Below, in pieces: positions 1-11,878 of a stretch of DNA of 64,000 bases (position 1 is its first letter; every line of letters starts with the position of its first letter). The notes beneath the pieces were generated by a model. That model had not been told where the DNA came from. It saw only the letters and a list, made by a program, of their open reading frames with translations, and ran no database searches. The position numbers were made by a program, and so were the translations under genes. This DNA comes from Macrotrachela quadricornifera (Eukaryota > Rotifera > Eurotatoria > Philodinida > Philodinidae), in NCBI GenBank assembly GCA_022393335.1, contig JAJEKB010001062.1:272790-336789 (forward strand), written 5' to 3'.

Positions 1-834
1 AACAACCGTCAAGGTGAAAGGAAATATTAAGAGTAATTTAATATATATTTCTTGAGGGATTTTTTTTTGTATATTGTTTTTGTTCTGAAACTTTGTTTAT
101 ATTATTGATAACTGAAATCATGTTAAATGAATATAATCTTGTAGGTTGTTTAAATTACGAAGTTAATGTTTTGTAAATATTTCTGTTCTTTTCTTTTTCT
201 TTATAATTTATACTATTGGTATATAATCAGAGTTTGATGATTCATCAAGTTAGTAGTAGAATACGTATTTTTAATGGTATATATTTGAAACTCTTCATTT
301 GTTGAATTCTAACGTATATTTTATAAAATGGATCTTTATGAACAAGAATTCTATGATCGACTCACAATTTTGATGAAGAACTTCTTTTTTTCAAAAATTG
401 AATATACAATTCGGTAAAAAATCATTATTTCTATTTTAAGTCATGATTAAAAATGTATAATGTTCTATTGATTTTTTATTTCTACATTATATTTGCCTTG
501 ATTACAGACATGTAGCATGAAGAAAAGAGAAAGAAAAAAGACCTACAATATTCGATGTTCGAGAAGAAGAAAATATATATTTCTAACAACGCATGTTACC
601 AAAATAGAATATTTTGCATCAATTGCGAAGAAAAGAAAAAAACAGTGTGCCCATGAATCTATTTCATTACTCAGAATAATGTTTTGATTTTGTTACATCG
701 ATAAAAAAAATAACTATCATTGACATCGATGATGGCGACATAAGGTGATACATACTTATATTTAAGTAAAAAAAAAATACATACTTCAGACATATCAGTA
801 AATGTAATGTTTATTTCTAAAATATTCAACATCT
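1..834. other. Intergenic, no gene seen
   Basis: AT-rich sequence with scattered homopolymer runs and no convincing exon on either strand. The last part is the immediate upstream region of the F-box/LRR gene. I see no recognisable regulatory site in it. Confidence 0.5.
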
Positions 835-2691
835 ATGTTTAATAGAAATACTCCATCTTTTATTACTTTACCTATTGAACTAATTCATTGTATTCTCGAT
901 GAACTTGATATATTAACAATACTTATATCACTTCGTAATGTATGTGCAAAACTCAATAATATTACGGATAATTATCATAGATATAAAGTAAGTTTTTCTT
1001 TTTAATTATTTAGAGAATGAAAACAGATAGAAACTTGCAGTTCGGTAGTCAACAAAGCTGAGTTCAATGATGACATTTACTTAAACCCAACATAATTGAG
1101 AATAATCAATCATCATTTGACTAATTGTAAAACTTTCAATAAAACGCTTAAGACTTTTGAATCGAATAAACTAGAAGAGTCGACCTTGCATAAATGAACA
1201 CAAAAATGAATTCGCTATCGATTGAATAGATCAAAGTTTATAATTAATCTAAAGTTTTTAGTAGAATTCGAACTATTTCTTTTCTCAAGAGAATAAAAAA
1301 GTATCGACGTATATTATAATTTGACATCGATAATAATCCATAAATAAAAATTAATATTTTTATCTAGACATTTACTACACTAGATCTTACCTATAATAAA
1401 CTCAATGAACAAAAATTTCTACATCTATTAAATACATTACGAAATAATACAGTAAGGTAATTATTAATATTATCTTTCATTTTTATTTTATTTTATATAG
1501 ACCGTAACAGAGCTTCATCTTAGATGCAATAAAATAGATAATCAAAAGACACAATATCTAGCTGACGCATTAAAAACTAATACTGTAAGATAATAATATA
1601 TCTTTGATATTTATTTTTTGATCATTTAATACAGACACTTACAACATTAATTCTTTCTGATAATACAATTGGTGCTGAAGGTGCACAATATTTAGCTAAT
1701 TTATTAAATAAGAATAGAGTAAAAATCATTTTTTGATTAATCCATCGAAAACTTATCTTTATTATTTAACATAGACAATACAAAAACTTGATCTTGGATG
1801 GAATAGTATTGGTTATGAAGGTGCACAATATTTAGCTAATACATTATATACTAATGATGTAATATTAATTATTTATTTATTAATTTAATATTTATCTATA
1901 TAATTATTCATAGACATTAACTATTTTACATCTTGAAATCAACAATATTGGTAATCAAGGTACACAATATTTAGCAAATGCATTACAAACTAATCAAGTA
2001 AAACAAAAATAAAACAACTTTTAAATCTAAACTTTTGTCTGTCTATATAGACACTTCTGATACTTATTCTTTCGAATAATAATATTGAAGATGAAGGTGC
2101 TGAATATCTTGCTAATATGTTATATAATAATAAAGTAAAATAAAAAGTTTTCTATTTATTTATTTTTTTTATAAATTATAATATAGACATTAACAATATT
2201 AAATCTTTCCGATAACAAAATTGATTCAAATGGAATAAAACATCTATCTAATGCATTATGTCAAAATCAAGTAAAAAAATAATTTTCTATTTTATAAATA
2301 TTTCTTCTAGTTTTTTTAGACACTTATTAAATTAAATCTTCGATTAAATAGAATTAATTCAGATGGTGCACAATATTTAGCAAATGCTTTATGCAATAAT
2401 AAAGTAAAGAAATAAAAATTTTTTATTTTTTATTTTTATATATTTGTTTAATATAGACATTAATAGAACTTCATCTTGGATGGAATAATATTGGTAATCA
2501 AGGTGCACAATATTTATCTAATGCATTAAAAATAAATCAAGTAAGTTTAATAAATCTTTATTAATTAATTTTTTATTTATTATTATTTAAAATAGACAAT
2601 TAATATTATAAATATACAATCAAATAAAATTTGTTTTAATGAAATACAATATTTATTTGATGAATTAGAAAAACAAAGAATTAAAATATAA
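835..2691 (+). CDS. F-box and leucine-rich-repeat protein, 11 exons, 334 aa
   Basis: Exon 1 (835-987) encodes an F-box-like N-terminus with the core LPIELIHCILDEL. Ten further exons each encode one ribonuclease-inhibitor/NLRC3-type LRR: 1368-1451, 1501-1584, 1635-1718, 1775-1858, 1914-1997, 2051-2134, 2187-2270, 2320-2403, 2457-2540 and 2596-2691. Nine of the ten are exactly 84 nt (28 aa), start with the codon ACA and sit between phase-0 introns. The repeats carry LxxLxLxxNxI followed by GAQYLANAL-like helices. F-box/LRR proteins usually act as substrate receptors of SCF ubiquitin ligases; that role is inferred here, and the substrate is unknown. Intron 1 (380 nt) is much longer than the 49-56 nt introns between repeats. 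The ATG is the first one in frame that gives the F-box. GAQYLA-type LRRs are abundant in bdelloid rotifers, which is one reason for the organism call. Confidence 0.85.
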
Positions 2692-3611
2692 TAATTCATA
2701 AAAAAATATGCATTTAGTAGAAGAGTTTTTGTTCGTAAATATCCGAATAATAATAAGTAGAAAAGATAAATAAAAATTTTTTGTATGAGATAAACTTTAA
2801 TGCAATCTTAAGTTCTATTCTTATTCGTTTTTTAGATTTTTAATTGGATTAATTCGTAGAATAAAGAGTAATATTTATAGGACATACCATAAACCATTCA
2901 ATTGGCCTTGAGATTATCACCAAAATATGCATTATACGTTAACATAATAGATTCATATATATATGTAAAAGTTATGTCTCTTGATACTGCTTTCAAGGAT
3001 AGATGGTAATTGTCGATCATCATGAGAAAAACTCATATTATAGGATGAATTTGAAGTAAGATGAATATGGAAATTTCCAAACTAGTGGCAACAAGATCGA
3101 ACATATCAAAAGTTTAGTTTTCTCGTGAAATATAGTTCAAAGATGGATTTATCTGTTTTTTACAGATTATTATCGTGCTTAATATGAAGAATTCATGGAT
3201 AGATTATATCTGCTTCATGAAAAAATTATTTAATTTCAATGAACATATCTCTTAGCAAAGTAAATAAAATTAGAATAATATCGGGAAATATTGACAGATG
3301 AATCCGTCAGGTTTTTTTTATCGGATCAAATTTAGCAAATATTGGATGATAGAAAGATAGTATTGTTAACTTTCCAACATCCGACTTATGGTTTCAATGC
3401 TTTTGTCGAAAATATTTTAATTTCCAGATTATGAAAATCCAACAAATTATCAAACATAATTTAGATAAAATTCGAAAAATAAAAAATCTTTTATGCAATT
3501 TCTATATTAATATAAAATATATTTGTATCCCTATTGTGACGCCATTATATTTATTATTGAAATAACAACATAGAATATAAAGCAAAGAAAATAGTATGAC
3601 AAAAATGTTTT
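2692..3611. other. Intergenic, no gene seen
   Basis: The stretch lies between the stop of the F-box/LRR gene and the stop of the small secreted-peptide gene on the opposite strand, so it should hold two convergent 3' ends. No other coding or repeat structure was recognised. Confidence 0.45.
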
Positions 3612-3887
3612 CTATGCATATAGTAAACTGCGTCCATACTTCGTGTTACCAAACCGTCGTTCTCGTTGAAGTAATAATAGATCATTACCAATATGTTTAT
3701 TATTATGATGATTAATATTATATTGTTGTGGTATATATTCAATATCCTTAGGTGTATTATACCATGATGATAATGGTTGATTTTGAACATCTCTTATTAA
3801 TGCAATATGAAAAGGAACAGCTTGTTGTCGTTCAATTTGAATAATTAATATATATAATAAATAAATGAATATTGTTAATGTTTTCAT
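3612..3887 (-). CDS. Small secreted peptide, candidate neuropeptide precursor, 91 aa
   Basis: This single-exon reading frame has an ATG at 3887 and a TAG at 3612-3614. Residues 1-23 (MKTLTIFIYLLYILIIQIER and the following QQA) look like a cleavable signal peptide. The body has no domain I recognise and is rich in N, H and Y. The C-terminus contains the dibasic site RERR, then FGNTKYG, then R, then SLLYA. That layout (dibasic site, short peptide, Gly before a basic residue) is typical of an amidated neuropeptide. The likely product would be FGNTKY-amide, or the unclipped 13-mer. The codons of this tail are GC-richer than those of the rest of the frame, which suggests selection on the peptide. 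No cysteines are present, so it is not a disulfide toxin or hormone. Family unknown; there may be additional untranslated or coding exons. Coding status is likely but not proven. Confidence 0.55.
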   Translation of the reverse strand: MKTLTIFIYLLYILIIQIERQQAVPFHIALIRDVQNQPLSSWYNTPKDIEYIPQQYNINHHNNKHIGNDLLLLQRERRFGNTKYGRSLLYA

Positions 3888-6800
3888 TATCTGTAATTGA
3901 ATGAATATTGTAAAATAAGGTTATTTATATAATCTAAAAAATTAATTAAGAATTAGTTATTTTTATATATAAACATTCAACTATTTGTTTTTTTGATAAG
4001 AAATTATTTTTGAATTCTATCAAATACATAAAGCATAAGTACAATAATCTATTTATTCTGAAATTAAAGCAACTCTATATTACAAGTACATTTTTTCAAG
4101 TATAGTTTCATCTACATACATTTTCATTTAGATTCATTTTTGAATACTTCCATTTGAAATATGACACAATAAAATACACTGTTTCAAGTTCCATCAATCT
4201 TCCTATGAACCTGATTTTCATACAATTTAATCTGTTCGATAAATAGGAAATAAACCATTTGTATGTGAAGAATGGTAATTGTGGTTTATAAAGCGAATTT
4301 TAAATTTATATTTTTAAACGTAGTTACAAAAATCTTCTTATTTCTTTATGTAAATTAATTAAGTTAAATATTTCCTATACACATACAAGACTATAACATA
4401 GAGTAAAACTATCTTATTTCATTTTTCTTTAAATTATCTAATACCCTCAATCTTCAACTAATTTTTACGCTCATATCTAATCTCTATTTAATTTAATTAT
4501 GTTCTCATAGATTAATACCAAAAGCTCTCTTATTTAGATAAAATTAAAATCTTTAAAAATTAAAAGTTCATTGAAATAACATACCATTATTCTATATACG
4601 TAATCACATTTAAACATAATGTTCTAAAATGACTTTTTTTATTTCAATAAATAATATCATGTTAATACTCTCATTCCTACACATTTTCTTATCTTATTCT
4701 AGCATCAACATCTTTTCTTCTATGGCATAAAAAATAATATATATATATATATATATACACACATTTAATTATACAATTACATATATTACTTAAAACAATA
4801 ATCGTAATTGAATGCAAAAATGAATATTTGCATTTAGTTCTGGTACGACTTTCAGCTCTGTTAGTAGTGTGAAGAAATTTTACATTAAGTTAAATATATT
4901 CTCATTTACATCACCGTAAAAGTCATTTGTTTATATTCCAAGTAACATGATAAAGTTTCATGTTAATTACAAAACAATAATTCAATATTATTTTTATATT
5001 TATACTTTGTAGAAAAATAAATTTCTAATACAATCTAAAATATAAATTCAGTATTAAAAATAAAATAGTGAGATGTTAAATTCATATAATTAACGATATA
5101 AAATTTGTAGAAAACATATTGAATGTTATTTTTTCAATCGATGAACGTTCCTTCTCTTAAAAACTATATATAATAAAATAGATTTAACTGAAAATTAACC
5201 ATTGGCAATTGATGTCCGTTTATATACGATTTCTCTATTAAAATAGGAGACTATGAGAGAATTTAACGACTGAGTCTTTACAAATGTATAATTCATAATA
5301 TCTAGATCACAATTAATTTTGACAGTATTATTTAGCCATTCGTAAAAAGAAAAAGTCAGTTCTCATAGGATTAAGCTAACAGTTTATTCATCAGAGAAAA
5401 AAATAATAATAATCTTTATGATTGTTTTAATAGATGATATATATGTATATACTTGAAAAACTAATCGGGCTATAAGTTGATATTAATTAATTTTAATCTC
5501 GTCTAATTTAACTCAAAAGAGTGATAGAGATTGTTAGAAAATATTATAATGAAATAAAATCTTTTGCAAAATTACAATTTAATATTTATGAATATCAATA
5601 ATCAAATTTGTGCCTTCTCAAATGTAATTATAATAACATCAGTTTGACTAGATTTGTATATAATAAACTTCATTTAATAATGATATTAATTAGTATTATC
5701 ATCTACATCTCACACGTTTTCAACAATTCTCAAAAACTGCATATATAAACAATGTATTAGATTAATTGTCTTATTTAATACATATCAAGTAGGAAACTAG
5801 AACAGCATTATTTCCATGAGTTTTGTTCTATTATTTATTTTCTTGTAATTGTTAGACAATTTTCTAATGTTATTTTAGGAAGTTTCAACTATTTTTCCAT
5901 GTATTTATTGTTTTGTCTTTTCATAATAGATCTAATGATGAAAAAAATTTATACTTTAAGTCCAATATCCCCAGAGAAGATATGATACTAGACATATATT
6001 TTCTTTTCTCAATTCATTTAATAGAAAATTTCTAATAAATTTATTTTACTCACCGCTTCACTAATATATTTGACCACAACATATAAAAATAGAATTGGTA
6101 TATAAACATGTATACATATATATATGTATAAATATCAACCGTGGGATGTAAAACACGCATATGTAAAGGCGGTTATTTTGTTATACTATATTTATTCATC
6201 CGATTGTCTAATTAGAATAATGTAACAATGCAAAACTTGAAATTGACTGGCATATCTATTCATTGACAAGACAGAATATAATAGGTCAGACTATTTAAGT
6301 GTATGTATATATATATATGCTTCAAATAAGAATATATACAAATGTTAGTTAACAGTATTTTAGATTAATTCGCCCACATAATGAGTGTTTCTGGTAATTT
6401 TAATTTATTATAGTTTTTAAAAATATTTTATATGAGAAAACATAACGAGATATAAACTGATTTTTCTTACTAGCAAATTATTTAACAATGCGTTAAGAAT
6501 ATGAATCTTGATTGAAAGTGGTTAGAAATTACCGGAAATTCATAAGAAACTCTTAAAAAACATTAGAAATTACGTTTTTTTTTTGTTCTTTATGAAAAAG
6601 AAGAAAATGTTAAAACAATTAACGAATAAATTACTTTGATATTTATTTCAAAAAAAAGAAGAACAAGTAAAGAATGTACTTTATAATAAACAAACGATAG
6701 ATTTATTATCTTCATATTATTTTAACAAAGCATACACAAATTATTTTACACAATTATCAGTAATTACTCTACTACGAATATTTGTTTTTTTTTTAATTTA

Positions 6801-9630
6801 CAAATGTACAATAAGATTTTCGTATATTAACAATTTCAAAATTAGTGCCATATACTAAATGTTAATCGATCATAACCACACTATGTTAATGCATTAAAAA
6901 TCTATTTAAATAAAAATTATTTATTTACCCATTTATTCCATTTTAATTATATCTTATTTGACGATCTATAAATATTCATATATATAGTTCTAAAAAGATA
7001 AAAATCGTATTTACTATTTTTGTAAGCAGAATTTCAAATTGATTATTTTCGTTTAATAACGAAACTAAATCATCATATGATGATTAACTCGAGCTATATA
7101 ATGGAAGTTGTAACTATCCATAGTTAACAACAAAAAAAAGTGACTAATACTACTGATTTACTCACAATTTTATACATAAAAAAAAAGACAAAATGCATAG
7201 AATAATGGAAGAATAATTTTCTTAATTACTTTTTAGAAAAAAAATCATACGTAAATGTATTTTACACACCATATAATTAAGTAGTATTGCTATATGAAAA
7301 AAAAACTATTCAATGCAATAATGCATGCCATTTGATATACTTTTCTAATTAAAAGGAAAAGAAATACATTTCAACGAACAATTTTTTTTTCTTTTGTTTT
7401 ATAAAATATATACAATTGATGATTCAGGAAAAGTTCTTTGGTAAGAAATTCATACAAATAACAAAAATATAACTCCTTTCTTTTTTCTTTTTATGGTAAT
7501 AAATAGCTAATATGATTATAATGATTTCTTTTGTGCATGTTCATGCAAATCATTATCGATTAAGATATAATATTCATGACATACACATCTATTATAACTC
7601 AAATCAATATAATAATTTATCGAAACATTGAAAATATCGAATAAAAAACTTTCTATTAAATTATTTTATCAATTTTATATCATTAAAACGTTGACAAACA
7701 TTTAATTTAGTAGTTTTATTTAGCTATTTATTAATAATATTCATATTGAACGACGTATCCAAGAAAACTTAATCTCAATTGAGTACATTGTATAATTCAT
7801 GTCATATGCTCTAATTCTTATCGATGAAATGCTACATATTGCGCACAAAACATCTGTTTACATTCAATATATAAAAATATACCCGATTTTTCTGTATAAT
7901 TAATAATATCTTAAAGACAAGTGAAACATAAAGCAGATATCAGTATACTGATTGTATAGAAAGAAATATATTAAAATAAATAAACATTTTTCAGATCTAT
8001 CATCGTATTTGATTACTTTATATAAACTCAATGAAATAATACGATTTTATTTATATAATTAATAATTCATTATCCCAATCTATGATCTAAGTTAATATAA
8101 ATTTCAATAATACTCTTGTATGAAATATTAGTACTATAGAACCATCTGTCAAATACGCTTGATATATTTCAATATCATGTTTTCTTCCAACGTACGACGA
8201 GTATTGAATTGTTTCATGGGTAATTTAACAGTTACTATGATCTTTTTTTTATATATAAAAAAATCTCCTTTCTCTCCATCATATATAAGTAAATACCATT
8301 TTTAATAAAAATCTAAGATTGATTATGATCGATGTTAACATATTGACATAGACATTTTTTTGATATATAACAAGTATTGATTTATTTGATGGATATTTAA
8401 CTATTTTAATATTTATTATATCACGTACGAATAAGTTTTTTCTTTTCACTTATGTCATTTGAAATTATTATTGATTAAAGTAATGTGTCATGCATAATAT
8501 TCTTGTTTTATATCACGGAAGAACTATTCATTATTTAAATAGTATAGAATTAATGAGAATGTATAGGTATATTCGCTTAGCATAAGATAACCAATAATAT
8601 ACATATTAATAATTTCTCCAAAGAGTTGCATATAAGTCCAATAACTAAAATGACATGTTCGTCATTGAAAGATGTTCTTCTGTTCTATAAATCAGTGGTA
8701 ATTACTATCGGTATATGAGTTGTATTTATAAATTTTCGGAACCTATAATTCATTATAAAATAGTTTGTATTTCAATTAAAACATAAAATGTAGTATTTTT
8801 TTAATGCATCTTGTCAATAATCTATAAAGAAATAAAAGTTAAATTTCATTTTTGCTATGCTGTTGCTCGGCGTCATACTATAATAAACAAACAGTAATCA
8901 ATCGGAACAACAAACCATATGGTTACTCTTGTCAATGAAACACAACATAAGATATAAATAATTTTTCCTTTTCGCTTTTCAATATCTTTTTAATAAAAAT
9001 TTTCGTTTAATTAATTCAACAGACTGATCTTTATAATTCTTCAACTTAGCAAATTAACATCTGACTTGATCAAGTCATATCTAAGATATGAATATATATA
9101 TTCTTCTCATTATTTATTCTAATGTAGACCAATCATAATTCTATAAATATAAAAAAAAGAACCTAAATCAATATGCAAAAGCAAATCCATATTTTAGAAT
9201 AAAATTTCTTAAATTTTGCTTCATATATACTTTCATTAAACAGATTTATAATATTAAATTGAATAATATAATACCACAATGTTAAATATAACTAGAAAAT
9301 CATTAATTAACTGTTTGTTTTTTTTTCTCTAGGGAAATTACAATACCATTTCAGAAGTTACTTTTGTTTTTAACAGTTGACATATATTTATATATAGGAT
9401 AAATTATTTTTTAAAATAATATTTTTGTGTTGTGTTCACATTTATTTAACAGATGATGAATAAAAAATAAAAATCAGATGCTTGATTTAGCTAGAGTGAA
9501 TATACACGATGTAAACATAATGCGCATCTACAGATAAACTGGTGTAGAAAAAGAAAGGAAAAAAAAAGACAACAAGAAGCACAACACAATAGACATTTGC
9601 GCATAATGTTTATTTGACTTTGTTTGAAAT
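3888..9630. other. 5.7 kb gene-free stretch
   Basis: Very AT-rich sequence without a convincing exon on either strand and without a recognisable tRNA or rRNA. It contains a short (AT)n microsatellite at 4736-4757 and several shorter ATATAT tracts. It separates the secreted-peptide gene, for which it is the upstream side, from the 3' end of the calcium-sensor gene. Distal regulatory DNA or an unseen noncoding RNA cannot be excluded. Confidence 0.5.
4736..4757. repeat. (AT)n microsatellite
   Basis: About eleven uninterrupted AT dinucleotides followed by a short AC run, in the gene-free region. Confidence 0.9.
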
Positions 9631-10584
9631 TTATGCATTTGGAACAAGTAAACGACGAATAACTGGATCATTCTTACAACCAGCGACGAACTAAAAATAA
9701 ATAATTATATATTTTTTTTTGTATGTATTTTATATTACTTCTTCTTTAGTTAATTTTTTGTTTCCAGTAACATCACAAATACGAATAATTTCTTCAGCAC
9801 GATGTTTTGGATCACGATCACCTAGAAAAATTTATGTATTAAATTAAAAGATTATTTTATCTTTCATTTTTTATTTACCTTTACGGTCAGTTTCACCAAT
9901 AAGATCGTACATAGCCTATTAAACAAATAATTTATTTAGATTTTTATAAAATAAAAATTCAATACTTACTGATATAACTTTAGCCATTTCATTAGTATCA
10001 ACTAAAAGAAAAGAGAAAAATTTTTTTTTTTCGTAAAAAAAAATTTTTATTCTATTTACTTGTTCCAGTGTTGTTATAATCATACATATCAAATGCTAAG
10101 GCAAGACGTTCATCAAGATCACCTGATTGTGTTAATGCAATAGCAAGCATAAATTCGGTGAAATCGACTAAAATAAAGAAAATAAATTAAAAAAAAAAGT
10201 CAAATAAAAATTGTACTTGTTCCATTATTGTCACGATCAAATGTGCCAAAAGCATATTTGCAAAAATCTTTTGCTTTACCACCTGGATAAAATTGTTCAT
10301 ATACTGCAACAAATCGATCTTTTGATAATTTGCCATTTGGACTAAACGAAAGAAAAGAATAATCATAAAAAAGAACTTTTTTTTTTAATTTACCAATCAC
10401 GTAAGAAACCAGCATGCCATTCACGGATTTGTTCTTCAGTGAAATTTGTGTTTGCTTTAAGCATTTGAATAGCTTTTGGTGTAAGAATTGTACTATAAAA
10501 GAAACAAAAAAACAATAACAAGATAATTAATTTATTAATTAATTATATTTACGGATCAATTTTGCTTGATGATTTATTACCCAT
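9631..10584 (-). CDS. Neuronal calcium sensor family EF-hand protein, 8 exons, 191 aa
   Basis: Exons on the minus strand are 10553-10584, 10394-10492, 10217-10341, 10060-10167, 9970-10001, 9879-9915, 9739-9821 and 9631-9690. They total 576 nt with matching phases. The product starts MGNKSSS, a good N-myristoylation signal. It then has the NCS/hippocalcin layout: [20 protein letters not shown] (degenerate EF1), EF2 loop D79-E90 (canonical), EF3 loop D115-E126, and EF4 loop D161-E172. EF4 lacks the conserved Gly at loop position 6 (K instead) and is probably weak. Length and order match the family (about 190 aa). Such proteins bind calcium and switch membrane association to regulate receptors, kinases or cyclases. 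Which subfamily (NCS1, neurocalcin/hippocalcin, VILIP) it belongs to is not clear. A long, gene-free upstream region probably carries its promoter. Confidence 0.88.
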
Positions 10585-11625
10585 GTTTAATTGAAATTTG
10601 TATTAAATAAAAGTAAATAGAAAATATCTAAAAATATTATATATTTTGTGGTTTAGATATGTTAGAAGAAAAACGAGGCATGCATAGACAAAGATGATGG
10701 AAGAATAAAACGATATGAAATGCAAATCACTTTCTTCTTTTATATAGTCCACATTCTCTCTTATTTTCTATATTTTTCTCTTATTCTTTGTTTTTCTTTC
10801 GTTATTTTACAGCGAATATACTAGAAGAATAGACATAGTTTCTAGAAGAACCTATACAATGAGGACGTGTCAATAGTAGACGAAAGCATAAAAGAAAATA
10901 GAGAGAAGGAAACATTTTTCTTTGTGCGTTGTTGCCTTTACATCGACAAGTTAATCAAAGAAAAGATAAAACACGCCTTTAGTTCACGTCATCGAGGTAG
11001 ACGAGTATATAACAATAAAAATAAATAACGATAATGATTGATAAACTTTTTATTCTATTGCATAATTGACTGAAAAAATAGACATACTGTTTCATAAAAA
11101 TTATTTACACTATTAGTCATTATTCTTTTTCGTTTTGATACTATTAATATTAAAGGAAGAATGAATGAAGAAAGGGTTGAAAAAAACACATCTAAAAGCC
11201 AATACTCTACGAACTGAATGAATCATATAAGTTTTTCAAACAATAAAAGTCACGTGTTTATTTCAGGTGGTTTAATAATCAACACATGAGAACGAAAAGG
11301 TAAAATGTTGTCAAATAATTGTTATATAATTATGTTATGCAGTATTACTAATTGAATAACATAAATAAATATTTGAATATTCGAGAAAGATTGTGAAACA
11401 ATGTACTCTGAATGTTTTCTTCGTATTATTTCATCTATTCGAAAAATAAAGCCTTACATATCATTTACATTCAACAAAAATTAGAAACTTCTATATTTAA
11501 TATAATAGATATTATAAAATAAAATCATTTTGAATAAATTATTTTCTATAATAACGATTCTATATTTATCATTAGTCTTTCTTTTGTCAATCGTTCATGA
11601 TAAATGTAAAAATTATTTTATAAAT
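10585..11625. other. Upstream region of the calcium-sensor gene
   Basis: About 1 kb without a recognised exon. The part next to 10584 should contain the promoter and 5' untranslated sequence of the minus-strand calcium-sensor gene. No specific motif could be assigned. Confidence 0.4.
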
Positions 11626-11772
11626 ATGAAGTTAATCATATTCTATTGTTTAATAATCACATATTTATTAAATAGCTCTTTAGTTTTTGCTTGTCTCAAA
11701 CAGAAAGCAATAAAAAAAATAAGAAATCCTTATTCTTCATCACGAATACATTCAAGTATACTTCATTCCTAG
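11626..11772 (+). CDS. Possible small secreted peptide, 48 aa
   Basis: The frame begins MKLIIFYCLIITYLL and has a hydrophobic segment ending near SSLVFA, which resembles a signal peptide. A short basic tail with one cysteine, CLKQKAIKKIRNPYSSSR, and a few more residues follow. No family is recognised. It lies only about 100 nt from the stop of the convergent kinase gene, on the opposite strand. AT-rich DNA readily produces hydrophobic frames of this length, so this is a weak candidate. Conservation or a transcript would be needed to accept it. Confidence 0.2.
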   Translation: MKLIIFYCLIITYLLNSSLVFACLKQKAIKKIRNPYSSSRIHSSILHS

Positions 11773-11878
11773 ATTATACAATTCTGCATCACTATTATTA
11801 AATAAAGAATTATTGAATAGTGTTTTTGACAAAATGTTTGAAAAAAGAAAAACATTCCTTTACAGTTCTTTCGAAGAT

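Noticed and set aside
11530..11772. 80-residue open frame with two hydrophobic stretches
   Set aside because: It opens with TTG rather than ATG. Only the part from the internal ATG at 11626 is kept, as a weak candidate.
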